Assembly: GCF_000379065.1 (NCBI RefSeq) | Contig: NZ_KB900614.1 | Span: 332,421 to 396,420, forward strand | Source of the DNA: Salinispora mooreana | GTDB lineage: Bacteria; Actinomycetota; Actinomycetes; Mycobacteriales; Micromonosporaceae | Length of the DNA: 64,000 nt | Reading direction: 5' to 3' | Shown: piece by piece, positions 7,117 through 16,895 of the stretch | Layout of the letters: every line of letters begins with the position of its first letter | How positions within the stretch are numbered: position 1 is the stretch's first letter | Notes under the pieces: generated by a model | Told to the model about the DNA's origin: nothing | What the model saw: only the letters and a program-made list of their open reading frames with translations | Databases searched by the model: none | Position numbers and translations under genes: made by a program

Positions 7117-9863
7117 CGGTCTCGCTCCCGAACCGGCCCGGGCGCAGGTCCGGCGGGCGCGCTGTCCAGTCGACGGACCGCCGCCACAACCAGGGCCAGC
7201 ACCATCAGGTACACACCCAGGTCGAACAGGAGAGCCGACGACACCGAACCGACGCCGGGCAGGGGGAGCTTGACCGGGGTCAGGAAGGCCCGGCCCACGG
7301 CCAGCGGCGCCATGCCCGCGACGAGCGCCAGTAGCAGGCCGACAGTGAGCAGTGGCGCTCCCCGAAGGCGGCCCAGCAGCGGCGCTCCCGCGGGGTGCGC
7401 CAGGTGGCCGAGTCCGACCGCGGTACCGGCGAGCAGTGCGGCGATGAACCCACCCCCGAGCTCCTGGTGGCCGCGGAGGAACAACACCGCGGACGCGGCG
7501 AGCATGACCGGAGCCAGTACCCGGTATGCCAGCTCGAGGACCGGATCGACGGCGTGCCGTACGGCGTCAGGGCGATGCCGTACGGCTTCGGCCGGCCGGG
7601 CAAACCCGATCAACCCAACCGCGACCACCGCGAGTACGACCGCCTCGCCGAAGGTATCCAGGGCCCGGAAGTCGACGAGGATGGTGTTGACCAGGTTCTG
7701 CCCACCGGTGGCCGAGGATGCCTCCCGCAGGTACCAGGCACCGACGGGCGACAGGTCGCGGCGGCCGGTCAACGCCGCCGTCGCCGCCGTCGCCGCCACC
7801 CCGGCGAGCACTGCCAGCCCGATGCCAGCGATGATCCCCACCCGACGGCCCGGCGCGACCAACCGGCCAGGCCGGCCCCGCAGGGCGAGCATGACCACCA
7901 CCGTGGTGAGCACCTCGACCAGCATCAGGGTGAGCGCCACGTCCGGTGCCCCCGTGGCGAGAAACCAGATTGCCAGGATCAGGCCGACCGCGCCGGTCAG
8001 CGCGACCGCCGCGAGCGCCGAACGGGTGGTGACCAGGCCGGCGAGGGTGACCAGTAGCAGCCCGAACACGAGCCAGTCCCCGGGCCGGGTGGCATCCGGG
8101 TGCCGGGCAGGTAGCGGGCCGAGCAGCAGCGCGGCGACCGCCGCCAGCGCCACCACGGCGAGCAGCGGCCGGGCCAGATAGGGAGCGGGCGCCGTGACCT
8201 GGGCGGGTCGGGCCACGACCGCCCCTAAGCGCACCAACGCGCGCCGCCACCGCTCGAGGTGTCCGGTGAACGGAGAGGTGGTCGGTATCGCCGCGAGCAC
8301 CGGATCGGTCCGGCGCCGGTACCAGAACAGCAGCGTCCCGAGCAGGACGGTGAGTACGGAGAGCCCGAGCGCCGGGGTAAAGCCATGCCAGAAGGCCAGG
8401 TAGGGCGCCTGCCCCTGGGGCCGGGCATCGCTGGCTGCCCGCTCCACCATCGGGCTGAGGAAGGCGACGGCGGGGCCGAGAGCGGTGGCGAGGACCGCCG
8501 CGACAGCCGCCGGAGCCAGGAAGGACCAGGCCGGTTCGTACAGCTCACGCTGCCGGGTCGGGCCGGAGAGGACACCATGGACCAGCCGCGCCGCGTACGC
8601 GAAGGTGAGCGTCGCGGCGAGCACCGCCAGGCCGGCGGCGATCCACCCGAGCCAGGGCACCTCGTCCACCGTGACGAGCGCCTCGAAGATCGCCTCTTTG
8701 CCGACGAAACCGATCGTCGGCGGCAGGCCGGCCAGCGACATGGCCGCCAGCACGGTGAGCGTCACGGTGATCGGCATCGCCCGCCACAACCCGGACAGGG
8801 CCCGGATATCCCGGCTGCCCGCCTGCCGGTCGATGATTCCCACCAGCATGAACAGCGTCGCCTTGAACAGGGCGTGCGCGATCGTGTACAGGATCGCCGC
8901 CGCGTCCGAGGCGGGCGTGCCAACGCCGATGACGCTGACCAGCAGGCCGAGCTGGCTCACCGTGGAGTACGCGAGCAATGCCTTGAGGTCGTGTTGGCGG
9001 AGCGCCAACAGCGCGCCGACGATCGCGGTGAGCAGCCCGAGGCCGATCAGCGTGAGGTCCCACGGCCACTGACCGCCAAACAGCGCCGAGAAGCGCATCA
9101 GCAGATAGATGCCCGCCTTCACCAGCGTGGCGGCGTGCAGGTAGGCGCTGACCGGAGTGAGGGCGACCATGGCACCGGGCAGCCAGAAGTGGAACGGCAC
9201 CTGCGCCGACTTCGTGACGGCCGCAAAGATCACCAGGGCACCCGCCGCCCAGGCGGGTCCGGTCGCCAGCCGGCCCGGATCGGCCAGGATCAGATGAAGG
9301 TCGCTGGTGCCGAGGCTCGCGGTAAGCACGACCACCGCCACCAGCAGCGCCACGCCACCGGTGGTGGTGACGACGAGGGCCTGGATCGCCGGCCCGCGGG
9401 CCTGCGGGCGACCGTCCTGCCCGATGAGGACGAAGGACAGGATGCTGGACAGCTCCCAGAAGGCGAAGAGCAGCAGCAGGTCGTCGGCGAGCACCAGGCC
9501 CAGCATCGCCCCGGCGAACAGGGTCATCGTCACGTACACCCGGGTGTGCCGGCTGTCCGGGCTCAGATAGCGCGGACAGTACGCCATCACGGACGCGCCC
9601 ACTCCCAGCACCAGCAGGGCGAAGATGAGACTGAGGGCGTCCATCCGCAGCTCCGCGTACACCCCCAGTGACGGTAGCCACGGCCAGGAGATGGTGACCG
9701 CCTGGTCGGCGAGGAGCACGGGGCGCTGGGAGATAAGCAGCCCCGCCCCGGTCAGGTAGCCGACGGCGAGCACATACCCGGCGTTTCGCCCCCACCACCA
9801 GGTCAGCACCGGCGCTGCGGCGGCGAGGAGGAACTGCCCGCCGAGGACGACAGCGAGAATCAT
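7113..9863 (-). CDS. mnhA: Mrp-type Na+/H+ antiporter fused subunits A and B
   Basis: About 916 residues and the largest subunit. The NuoL-like A portion has FWELSSILSFVLIG, the KSAQVPFHFWLPGAMVALTPVSAYLHAATLVKAG segment and the H-rich ALLAYSTVSQLGLLVSVIG helix. A C-terminal portion (about the last 140 residues, from LAYRVLAPVMLAASAVLFLRG through GGGFIAALLAGTAVGLG) matches MnhB, so A and B are one polypeptide, as often in actinobacteria. The start chosen is the ATG at 9863, whose first bases overlap the stop of a 21-codon ORF; a TTG at 9896 would add 11 residues. It is the first large gene of the antiporter operon. Confidence 0.92.
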   Translation of the reverse strand: MILAVVLGGQFLLAAAAPVLTWWWGRNAGYVLAVGYLTGAGLLISQRPVLLADQAVTISWPWLPSLGVYAELRMDALSLIFALLVLGVGASVMAYCPRYLSPDSRHTRVYVTMTLFAGAMLGLVLADDLLLLFAFWELSSILSFVLIGQDGRPQARGPAIQALVVTTTGGVALLVAVVVLTASLGTSDLHLILADPGRLATGPAWAAGALVIFAAVTKSAQVPFHFWLPGAMVALTPVSAYLHAATLVKAGIYLLMRFSALFGGQWPWDLTLIGLGLLTAIVGALLALRQHDLKALLAYSTVSQLGLLVSVIGVGTPASDAAAILYTIAHALFKATLFMLVGIIDRQAGSRDIRALSGLWRAMPITVTLTVLAAMSLAGLPPTIGFVGKEAIFEALVTVDEVPWLGWIAAGLAVLAATLTFAYAARLVHGVLSGPTRQRELYEPAWSFLAPAAVAAVLATALGPAVAFLSPMVERAASDARPQGQAPYLAFWHGFTPALGLSVLTVLLGTLLFWYRRRTDPVLAAIPTTSPFTGHLERWRRALVRLGAVVARPAQVTAPAPYLARPLLAVVALAAVAALLLGPLPARHPDATRPGDWLVFGLLLVTLAGLVTTRSALAAVALTGAVGLILAIWFLATGAPDVALTLMLVEVLTTVVVMLALRGRPGRLVAPGRRVGIIAGIGLAVLAGVAATAATAALTGRRDLSPVGAWYLREASSATGGQNLVNTILVDFRALDTFGEAVVLAVVAVGLIGFARPAEAVRHRPDAVRHAVDPVLELAYRVLAPVMLAASAVLFLRGHQELGGGFIAALLAGTAVGLGHLAHPAGAPLLGRLRGAPLLTVGLLLALVAGMAPLAVGRAFLTPVKLPLPGVGSVSSALLFDLGVYLMVLALVVAAVRRLDSAPAGPAPGPVRERDR

Positions 9864-9925
9864 GCCGGCCCGCAGCAACCGGGCCGGCGTCGCCAACGAG
9901 CACCCGGCACCGCCACGGCTGCCAT
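9860..9925 (-). CDS. Short upstream ORF translationally coupled to mnhA
   Basis: A 21-codon ORF (MAAVAVPGARWRRRPGCCGPA) with a good Shine-Dalgarno (GGGAGAAGG just before its ATG). Its stop shares bases with the mnhA ATG (ATGA). mnhA itself has no convincing ribosome site, so termination on this ORF probably delivers ribosomes to mnhA. The peptide is Arg/Cys-rich and unlike any family I know; the act of translation may matter more than the product. Confidence 0.4.
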   Translation of the reverse strand: MAAVAVPGARWRRRPGCCGPA

Positions 9926-10184
9926 CGCCTTCTCCCTACTCCGCCGACCGCGTCGGGGCTGCGGACTACCCGTCCGGCGCCCTTCGACACCTATTCCGAC
10001 GGACGAATAAGCCGGATGTATGCGATGGAACACCGGTGGCGGTCGGCTGTGGTGACAAACATCGCTAGCCTGAGAGGCCAGTGAGATTTCTGCGGCAGAC
10101 GAGGCTTGCGCGTGACCACGCGCACCAACGGCGGGTCCGGCCGTGGGTGAGGGAGCCGCCGTCGAGGCGACGAGGAGGACGTCC
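9926..10184. other. Divergent intergenic region between the mnh operon and moxR
   Basis: It should contain both promoters. A relatively AT-rich stretch (about 9988-10035, including TATTCCGACGGACGAATAAG) and a TAGCCT hexamer at about 10069 are the only promoter-like elements seen. There is no convincing -35 and no operator-like palindrome. Confidence 0.35.
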
Positions 10185-11243
10185 GTGACACAACAGACCC
10201 GGGACGAGGTGGACGGTCTGCTGCCACACGATGAGTTCCGCGCCGTCGGTGACGCCATCGTGGGGAACATCGAACAGGTCATCGAGGGCAAGACCGCCAC
10301 CGTGCAGCTCGCCCTCGCCGTTCTCCTCGCCGAGGGCCACCTGCTCATCGAGGACGTCCCCGGAGTCGGCAAGACCAAGCTGGCCAAGGCACTGGCGCGC
10401 TCGATCGACTGCTCGGTACGCCGCATCCAGTTCACCCCCGACCTGCTACCCAGCGACGTCACCGGGGTCAGCGTCTACAACCAGGAGACGCACGACTTCG
10501 AGTTCCGCCCCGGCGCTGTCTTCGCCAACCTGGTGGTTGGCGACGAGATCAACCGAGCCTCGCCGAAGACCCAGTCAGCGCTGTTGGAGTGCATGGAGGA
10601 GCGGCAGGTCACCGTGGACGGCGTGACCTACCCGCTGCAGACGCCGTTCATGGTGGTCGCCACCCAGAACCCGATCGAGATGGAGGGCACGTACCCGCTG
10701 CCGGAGGCCCAGCGCGACCGCTTCACCGCCCGGATCGCGATGGGGTACCCGGACGCCGGGGCCGAGTTGGCGATGCTCGACGGGCATGGTGCCACCGACC
10801 CGCTGGAGTCGCTCCGGCCGGTCTCCGACGCCAGCACCGTCAGCCGACTCATCACCCACGTCCGGCAGATTCACGTCGCCGACGCCGTCAAGCGGTACGC
10901 GGTGGAGCTGGTCACCGCCACCCGCGAGGCTCCCGACCTCCGCCTCGGCGCGTCCCCCCGAGCGACCCTCCAGTTACTGCGCACCGCACGCGCGGTCGCC
11001 GCGCTCGAGGGGCGCGACTACGTCCTCCCCGACGATCTGCAGGTACTGGCCGTACCGGTGCTGGCGCACCGAATCATCCCGACCGCGGACGCCCATCTGG
11101 CCCGACGCACCACCGACACCATCGTCTCCGATCTGGTGCACCGGCTGCCGCTGCCGCTGCCGCAGGAGCGTCGGCGTTCGTCGTACGACACCCGGCCCGC
11201 CACCAACAAGGGCCGCGCCCCGTACGAGCCGCGGAGGGCATGA
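10185..11243 (+). CDS. MoxR-family AAA+ ATPase
   Basis: A 352-residue MoxR AAA+ ATPase. Walker A is [10 protein letters not shown] at about 56-65, Walker B is VVGDE at about 117-121, sensor 1 is in VVATQNPIE, and the lid domain includes [20 protein letters not shown]. The start is the GTG at 10185 behind AGGAGG; longer in-frame readings lack a ribosome site. MoxR ATPases act as chaperones for co-encoded partners. Here a DUF58 protein starts two bases after its stop and a transglutaminase follows, a widespread trio linked to cell envelope functions. Confidence 0.93.
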   Translation: MTQQTRDEVDGLLPHDEFRAVGDAIVGNIEQVIEGKTATVQLALAVLLAEGHLLIEDVPGVGKTKLAKALARSIDCSVRRIQFTPDLLPSDVTGVSVYNQETHDFEFRPGAVFANLVVGDEINRASPKTQSALLECMEERQVTVDGVTYPLQTPFMVVATQNPIEMEGTYPLPEAQRDRFTARIAMGYPDAGAELAMLDGHGATDPLESLRPVSDASTVSRLITHVRQIHVADAVKRYAVELVTATREAPDLRLGASPRATLQLLRTARAVAALEGRDYVLPDDLQVLAVPVLAHRIIPTADAHLARRTTDTIVSDLVHRLPLPLPQERRRSSYDTRPATNKGRAPYEPRRA

Positions 11244-11244
11244 G

Positions 11245-12540
11245 GTGCGCGACGGGCTGCGCGGGCTGACCACGCGGGGCCGGTCGTTCCTCGCCGCGGC
11301 GGTCGCGGCGGGGATCTCGGCCACCATCCTGGGTGAGCGGGACCTGCTCCGGGTGGCGGTGCTGCTCGCAGTCCTGCCGCTACTGGCAGCATTCTACGTC
11401 GGCCGCAGCCGGTACAAGCTGGCCTGCAATCGTTCACTGGAGCCAGAGCGCATACCCGCCAGCGCCAGCTCCCGGGTGGTGCTGCGCCTACAGAACCTGT
11501 CCCGTCTACCCACCGGCACGCTCCTGCTGGAAGACCGGCTGCCGTACGCACTGGGCAGCCGGCCCCGGGTCGTGCTGGACCGACTCGGCGCACAGCAGGC
11601 CAGCTCGGTGGCGTACACGGTGCGGGCCGACGCACGCGGCCGATACAAGATCGGCCCACTGGTGGTCCGGATAGCCGACCCATTCGGTCTGTGCGAGGTG
11701 ACCCGGGCCTTTCCCAGCACCGACCAGTTGACGGTGGTCCCGCAGGCCACGCCCCTGCCCACGGTCCGGCTTCCCAGCGAGTACGCGGGCAGCGGCGACA
11801 GCCGGGCCCGGTCGGTCGCGGTGCACGGCGAGGACGATGCGGCGACCCGGGAGTACCGGTTGGGCGACGACCTACGGCGGGTGCACTGGAAGTCAACCGC
11901 GCGCACCGGTGAACTGATGGTCCGCCGCGAAGAGCAGCCCTGGGAGAGCCGCGCCACCGTGCTGCTGGACACCCGGGCGTACGGGCACTGCGGTGACGGG
12001 CCGACGGCGAGCTTCGAGTGGGCGGTCTCCGCCGCCACGAGCATCGCCGTGCACCTGCGGCAGGGGGGCTACCGGCTACGGCTGCTCACCGGCTCCGGGA
12101 CGGATCTCGACGCGACGGAGGCGACCGGGCACGGGCTCCTCCTGGACAACCTGGCCGACGCCCACCTCGACCAGCGGGCTGAGATCGCCACGCTGGTCCG
12201 GGAGGTTCGGCAACACGTCGCCGGCGGTCTGATCATCGGCCTGTTCGGGACCCTCAGCACCGCTGAGGCCGAACTACTGGCCGCGCTACGCGGCAACGGC
12301 GCCACCTGCGTGGCGTTTCTCCAGAACAGCTCCACCTGGCTCACCCTGCCGGCCAGTGCCCGGGCCGAGGCCGACAACGCGCACGCCAGCGCCGCGCTCG
12401 CGCTGGTACGAGGTGGCTGGCGAGTGATCGGCGTAGACCACGGCTCCCGGTTGCCGATCCTGTGGCCGCAGGCCGGCCGCGGCTCGCAGGGCTTCGCTGT
12501 CCGGGCCGCGTCGGCCGAGACCGTGGCGAGCAGACGATGA
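11245..12540 (+). CDS. DUF58 domain protein, partner of MoxR
   Basis: About 431 residues from a GTG at 11245, one base after the moxR stop. Two hydrophobic N-terminal helices (about 13-50) precede a beta-rich region. The DUF58 signature follows: GDDLRRVHWKSTARTGELMVRREEQPWESRATVLLDTRA, near 205-245. DUF58 proteins resemble von Willebrand factor A domains, and LLDTRA is its start. The protein is probably membrane-anchored with the DUF58 domain in the cytoplasm, cooperating with MoxR. An in-frame upstream extension covers moxR in another frame and is not coding. Confidence 0.88.
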   Translation: MRDGLRGLTTRGRSFLAAAVAAGISATILGERDLLRVAVLLAVLPLLAAFYVGRSRYKLACNRSLEPERIPASASSRVVLRLQNLSRLPTGTLLLEDRLPYALGSRPRVVLDRLGAQQASSVAYTVRADARGRYKIGPLVVRIADPFGLCEVTRAFPSTDQLTVVPQATPLPTVRLPSEYAGSGDSRARSVAVHGEDDAATREYRLGDDLRRVHWKSTARTGELMVRREEQPWESRATVLLDTRAYGHCGDGPTASFEWAVSAATSIAVHLRQGGYRLRLLTGSGTDLDATEATGHGLLLDNLADAHLDQRAEIATLVREVRQHVAGGLIIGLFGTLSTAEAELLAALRGNGATCVAFLQNSSTWLTLPASARAEADNAHASAALALVRGGWRVIGVDHGSRLPILWPQAGRGSQGFAVRAASAETVASRR

Positions 12541-12556
12541 ACCGGAGGCCGCACGC

Positions 12557-15013
12557 ATGATCTCCCACCGGAACCTGGGCCTGGTCGCTGCCGCCGCGAC
12601 ACTGCTCGCCGCGGCACCGTTGTCGGCCATCTTCGACCGCTGGACCTGGCTGGTCCAGTCGACCATCGCGGTCGCGGTGGTGGCCGCGGTGGCCGCCCTG
12701 GCCCGGCTGGGGCGGGCCCCGCGGTGGGGGCAGGTGCTGGCCATGCTCGGTGGCCTGTTACTCGCCCTGACGTGGCTCTTCCCCTCCGGTGCCGAGTTGC
12801 TGGGCGTGGTGCCGACCCCGGCCACCATCGGGCACTTCGGGGCGCTGGCGGAGGCGTCGCTGGCAGACATGCGCACCTACCGCGTCAAGGTGCCCGACAC
12901 CGACCCGATGCTATTCCTCACCGTGCTCGGCATCGGCGGGGTCGCCGTGCTGGTCGACCTGATGGCGGTCGGGCTGCGCCGGCCCGCGCTCGCCGGCCTG
13001 CCGATGCTGGCCATCTACTCGGTCCCGGTGGCGATCTACGTCGACAGTGTCCCGCCGCTGCCGTTCGTCATCGGCGCGGCCGGCTACCTGTGGCTGTTGG
13101 CCGCCGACAACGTCGACCGGGTCCGGCGGTTTGGCCGGCGCTTCACCGGCGACGGCCGGGGGGTGGACGTGTGGGAGGCCTCCCCGCTTGCCGCCGCTGG
13201 CCGCCGGCTCGCGGCGGTGGGGGTCGCGGTCGCGGTCCTGCTGCCGCTGGCGGTGCCGGGGCTGAGCGGCGACCTACTCGACCGGCTCGGGTCGGGCACC
13301 GGGGAGGGCACGGGTGGAGCGGGCCGGGGCACAACCGGCCAGGTCGACCTCTTCTCGGCCCTGCAAGGCCAGCTCAACCAGGGCGAGGTCACCGACTTGG
13401 TCAAGGTGACCACCAATGCGCCGTCTCCCTCCTACCTACGGTTCGGCACTGCCGACCAGTTGCGAGGCGACGGCTTCCGGGCGCGCTCTCCCAGTGGTGC
13501 AACGGTCAACCGGGAGTTCAGCCCGACCGTGCCGGACCGAGAGGGAATCACCCGCGCCCGCTATCAGGCGACGGTTGAGGTGACGGAGGGTTTCGACATG
13601 CCGCTGCTGCCGGTGTACGCCGAGCCGGTGCAGTTCACGCTGAACGGCAGATGGTCCTACGACACGAACCAACAGGTCCTCTTCTCCAACCGGGAGCGTT
13701 CGCCGGGCAAGCGCTACGAGTTCGAGTACGTGCAGTCGACCTACTCCCCGACGGCGCTGCGGCAGGCCCGCCCACTTCCGGCCGAGCACAGCCTCCGCCG
13801 GCAGACGGCCACGCCGACGGTGCCTGCGGTGGAGGCTTTGGTGGACGAGCTCACCCAGGGCCACCACACCGAGTACGACAAGGTGCGGGCCATCTACGAC
13901 CACTTCGCCACGGAGAACGGGTTCGGCTACGCCCTCAGCACCGAGGGGGGCACCAGCGGTCAGGAGATCGTCGACTTCCTCACCAACAAGGTCGGGTTCT
14001 GCCAGCAGTACGCCGCCGCGATGGCGTGGTTGGTTCGCGCCGCCGATATTCCGGCGCGGGTCGCTTTCGGGTTCACCACCGGCAACAAATCCGACGGTGA
14101 CGCCTACGTGCTGACCAACCGCAACCTCCATGCCTGGACCGAGGTCTACTTCGACGGATTCGGCTGGGTGCCGTTCGACGCCACTCCCGCGTATGGCGTG
14201 TCGGGGGCCGTCCGGTCCGACTGGGCCCCCGACCTGGATGCGGAGGAGGAGGTCACCCCAGGGCCGAGCGCGACAGCGGGGCCGGCGGGATCGGGTTCCG
14301 GGACGAATCAGAACCAGGTGGAGGAGGGGCTGGAGGAGGAGCTGTCCGGGCAGTCGAGTGGCACCGGCACCCCCACCCGGCCCGGGTCATCCTGGCTCTG
14401 GTGGGCTATCGGGGCGCTGGCCCTGCTCATGCTGCTCACCGCCCCGGCGTTGCAGCGGTCCACCCTACGCCGACGGCGCAGTGGCAGACGGATGCCGTCG
14501 GCCACGTCGGCCGGGGTATCCACGGGCGGGATGTCTTCGCGCGACCAGCACATGGTGGTGCTGGCCGACGCGGACCGGGCACGGGCCGACGCGCACGCGG
14601 CCTGGGACGAGTTGCTGGACACGTTGGTGGATTTCCGCCAACGGATCAACCGGGCGGAGACGCCACGCGCCACCGCGAGCCGGCTCGCCCGGGACACCTT
14701 CCGTGCGGACAGTGCGGCCACGTCGGCGGTACGGCTGCTGGGCCGGGCCGAGGAACTCGCCCGCTATGCCCCGGATCCGCACCCCGGGGAACCGCTGCTG
14801 CCGGCCCTGCGCCGGGTCCGGGCCGCGCTCGTGGCGGAATCCGACCGCCGCACGCGCCTGCTGGCGGCAGTCCTGCCCCCGTCGATGCTGCTGCGTTGGC
14901 GGGTCGCCGTCGCAGACGCCTCGGCCCGCCTGGTGTCGTCCTACGGCCGACTCCGGGCCGCGACCCTACGCTGGAGCCCGCGTCGGCTGCTCACCGACCG
15001 CGACCCCCGTTGA
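12557..15013 (+). CDS. TgpA-like membrane transglutaminase (DUF3488 / transglutaminase core / DUF4129)
   Basis: An 818-residue membrane protein. Several N-terminal helices (about 8-230) are followed by an extracytoplasmic transglutaminase-like domain with the catalytic triad visible: Cys482 in VGFCQQYAAAM, His525 in NLHAWTE and Asp541 in VPFDATPA. Then come a Ser/Thr/Gly-rich linker, another helix (WLWWAIGALALLMLLTAPAL) and a C-terminal cytoplasmic DUF4129-like region of about 180 residues. It starts 16 bases after the DUF58 gene behind GGAGG. The substrate is unknown; TgpA-type proteins are thought to act on envelope proteins or peptides. Confidence 0.88.
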   Translation: MISHRNLGLVAAAATLLAAAPLSAIFDRWTWLVQSTIAVAVVAAVAALARLGRAPRWGQVLAMLGGLLLALTWLFPSGAELLGVVPTPATIGHFGALAEASLADMRTYRVKVPDTDPMLFLTVLGIGGVAVLVDLMAVGLRRPALAGLPMLAIYSVPVAIYVDSVPPLPFVIGAAGYLWLLAADNVDRVRRFGRRFTGDGRGVDVWEASPLAAAGRRLAAVGVAVAVLLPLAVPGLSGDLLDRLGSGTGEGTGGAGRGTTGQVDLFSALQGQLNQGEVTDLVKVTTNAPSPSYLRFGTADQLRGDGFRARSPSGATVNREFSPTVPDREGITRARYQATVEVTEGFDMPLLPVYAEPVQFTLNGRWSYDTNQQVLFSNRERSPGKRYEFEYVQSTYSPTALRQARPLPAEHSLRRQTATPTVPAVEALVDELTQGHHTEYDKVRAIYDHFATENGFGYALSTEGGTSGQEIVDFLTNKVGFCQQYAAAMAWLVRAADIPARVAFGFTTGNKSDGDAYVLTNRNLHAWTEVYFDGFGWVPFDATPAYGVSGAVRSDWAPDLDAEEEVTPGPSATAGPAGSGSGTNQNQVEEGLEEELSGQSSGTGTPTRPGSSWLWWAIGALALLMLLTAPALQRSTLRRRRSGRRMPSATSAGVSTGGMSSRDQHMVVLADADRARADAHAAWDELLDTLVDFRQRINRAETPRATASRLARDTFRADSAATSAVRLLGRAEELARYAPDPHPGEPLLPALRRVRAALVAESDRRTRLLAAVLPPSMLLRWRVAVADASARLVSSYGRLRAATLRWSPRRLLTDRDPR

Positions 15014-15061
15014 CCACACTCGCCCCAACCGGCGAGGACCGGTTGGGGCGGGTGTGGTCAA
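15010..15061. terminator. 23-bp hairpin between convergent genes
   Basis: Arms 15010-15032 and 15039-15061 pair over 23 positions (one G-U wobble) around a six-base loop. The stem contains the transglutaminase stop codon and ends four bases before the stop of the DUF3040 gene, so it probably serves both genes. No T-run. Confidence 0.75.
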
Positions 15062-15065
15062 GGGC

Positions 15066-15461
15066 TCAACGGCGCCCCTCCGGGCGCTGCCGCCACCGGT
15101 CCTCCATCCGGTCCAGGATTGACGGTCGACGACCCGACCGCCCACGGGGCCGGCGGCGCGCCGTCGTCCCACCCACGACATGCAGGTCGGGGGACTGCGA
15201 CCGCCGGTGTGACTGCGCCCCGAAGCCCAACGCGGCCAACATGACGACGAAACCCGCCACCGCTAGTGGCGGGGTCTTGATCACCGCGCCGTAAACCAGC
15301 AGGGACAGGCCGACGACGACCACGCCGGCAGCGATGAGCAGACGACGCCGCGCGTGGAAACGCGGGTCGCTGGCGCGCACGGCCGAGGCGAACTTGGGGT
15401 CCTCGGCAAGCGACCGCTCGATCTGATCGAACAGCCGCTGCTCGTGCTCCGAGAGCGGCAC
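15066..15461 (-). CDS. DUF3040 domain membrane protein
   Basis: A 131-residue protein beginning MPLSEHEQRLFDQIERSLAEDPKFA, the DUF3040 N-terminal signature. Two transmembrane helices (about 41-60 and 65-82) and an Arg-rich cytoplasmic tail follow. The GTG at 15461 is preceded by GGGGAGGAG. The family is actinobacterial; its role is unknown. It is transcribed in the same direction as the downstream-facing genes but separated from dinB by 114 bases. Confidence 0.9.
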   Translation of the reverse strand: MPLSEHEQRLFDQIERSLAEDPKFASAVRASDPRFHARRRLLIAAGVVVVGLSLLVYGAVIKTPPLAVAGFVVMLAALGFGAQSHRRSQSPDLHVVGGTTARRRPRGRSGRRPSILDRMEDRWRQRPEGRR

Positions 15462-15575
15462 GGCACTCCTCCCCGGTCACGTTGGTCGGCCCGGGCGGCC
15501 GACAGACCGTGGCAGCCAACCAGCTGCTTACCCGCAAGTCTACGAGGGCCCTCGCGCGTCGGAAAGCGGGACGAC

Positions 15576-16835
15576 CTATGGCCGGCGCTGATTTTCCCTC
15601 AGGTGCTGGTCACGGGCGCGCAACAGGCTGGCTGGACCGATGACGGACCGCCCGAAACGGGCCGCGGCGGCGTCAACGGCGCGTTCGGCTTCCCGCCATC
15701 CCCGGGCGGGCTCACCGAGGACGAGTTGCCGAGGTGCGTCCTGGACGGACATGATCCGCTCGGCCCGGACGCCGACCAGCCGGATCGGTTCCCCGGGGTC
15801 GAGGAGGGTGTAGAGCGCCCAGGCAGTGTCGAACATCTCCCGACCGACATCGGTCGGAACATCGAGACTGCGGGAGCGGCTGACGGTACGAAAGTCGGCC
15901 AGCCGTACCTTCAACGCCACCGTCCGCCCCACCTGGCCGGAGCGACGCAGCCGGGCACCGACCTTCTCGGCGAGCCCGAGCAGAGCCCGACGGATCTCCC
16001 GCCGTTCGGTCACGTCATCGTCGAACGTCACCTCCGCACCGACCGACTTCTCCCCCCGCTCCGGGGTGACCCGCCGCGGATCCCGTCCCCACGCCAGCTC
16101 GTGCAGGTGCCGAGCCGCGGCGGCACCGAGCGCCCGACGGAGCATCCCGTCCGGCGCCTGCGCCAGCTCGCCGACGGTGACCAGACCGAGCCGGCGCAGC
16201 GTCTCGGCCGATCGCTCCCCAACCCCCCAGAGCGCCGCCACCGGCAACGGATGCAGAAAGTCAAGCACCCGGGCGGTCGGAACCACCAGCAGCCCGTCCG
16301 GTTTGGCCCGGGTCGAGCCAAGCTTCGCGACAAACTTGCTTGACGCCACCCCGACCGAGCAGGTGAGCCCCACCTCGCTCGCCACCCGCTCGCGGATCAG
16401 CCGGGCGATCGCCGACGGCGGGCCGAACAGCCGCTGGGCGCCGGCCACGTCGAGGAAGGCCTCGTCCAGGGAGAGGGGCTCGACCAGCGGGGTGACCTCC
16501 CGGAAGATCTCCATAACCCGGCGCGAGGCGGTCGTGTAGGCGGTGAAGTCGGGCGGCAGGAAGACCGCGTGCGGGCAGAGTGCCCGGGCCCGCACGGTCG
16601 GCATCGCGCTCTGGACGCCGTACCGGCGGGCCGGGTAGCTCGCCGAGCTGACCACTCCCCGCGGCCCGAGCCCGCCGACCACGACCGGCCGCCCGCGTAG
16701 CTCCGGCCGGCGGTGCACCTCGACAGCGGCGAAGAAGGCGTCCATGTCAACGTGCAGCACCCGACATCCGGAGTCATCGGCGTCCGGCCCGAAACGCGGG
16801 TCGCCGCCGCGCGGCAATGACTGGCTGCGGCCCAT
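15576..16835 (-). CDS. dinB: DNA polymerase IV (Y family)
   Basis: A 419-residue translesion polymerase. The catalytic acids are intact: Asp30 and Asp32 in HVDMDAFF, and Asp124-Glu125 in SLDEAFLDV. The SYPARRYGV and helix-hairpin-helix (LWGVGERSAETLRRLG) regions are present, with a little-finger domain at the C-terminus. In contrast to ImuB at 22607-24193, this protein should be catalytically active. The ATG at 16835 has a -10-like TAGCCT ending seven bases upstream, so the mRNA is probably leaderless. No LexA box was found upstream. Confidence 0.95.
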   Translation of the reverse strand: MGRSQSLPRGGDPRFGPDADDSGCRVLHVDMDAFFAAVEVHRRPELRGRPVVVGGLGPRGVVSSASYPARRYGVQSAMPTVRARALCPHAVFLPPDFTAYTTASRRVMEIFREVTPLVEPLSLDEAFLDVAGAQRLFGPPSAIARLIRERVASEVGLTCSVGVASSKFVAKLGSTRAKPDGLLVVPTARVLDFLHPLPVAALWGVGERSAETLRRLGLVTVGELAQAPDGMLRRALGAAAARHLHELAWGRDPRRVTPERGEKSVGAEVTFDDDVTERREIRRALLGLAEKVGARLRRSGQVGRTVALKVRLADFRTVSRSRSLDVPTDVGREMFDTAWALYTLLDPGEPIRLVGVRAERIMSVQDAPRQLVLGEPARGWREAERAVDAAAARFGRSVIGPASLLRARDQHLRENQRRP

Positions 16836-16842
16836 ACCCGGA

Positions 16843-16848
16843 AGGCTA
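16843..16848 (-). promoter_or_regulatory. -10 hexamer TAGCCT of dinB
   Basis: TAGCCT matches TANNNT and is followed by a seven-base spacer and the dinB ATG, the leaderless arrangement. There is no Shine-Dalgarno sequence between it and the ATG. Confidence 0.5.
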
Positions 16849-16895
16849 GTGCGGGTGTCCCCGCCCTGGCCAGCGGCACGGCAGCGGAACGCAGC

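Noticed and set aside
15462..16895. LexA box for dinB
   Set aside because: No TCGAAC-N4-GTTCGA-like site was found upstream of dinB; only a leaderless -10 is visible.
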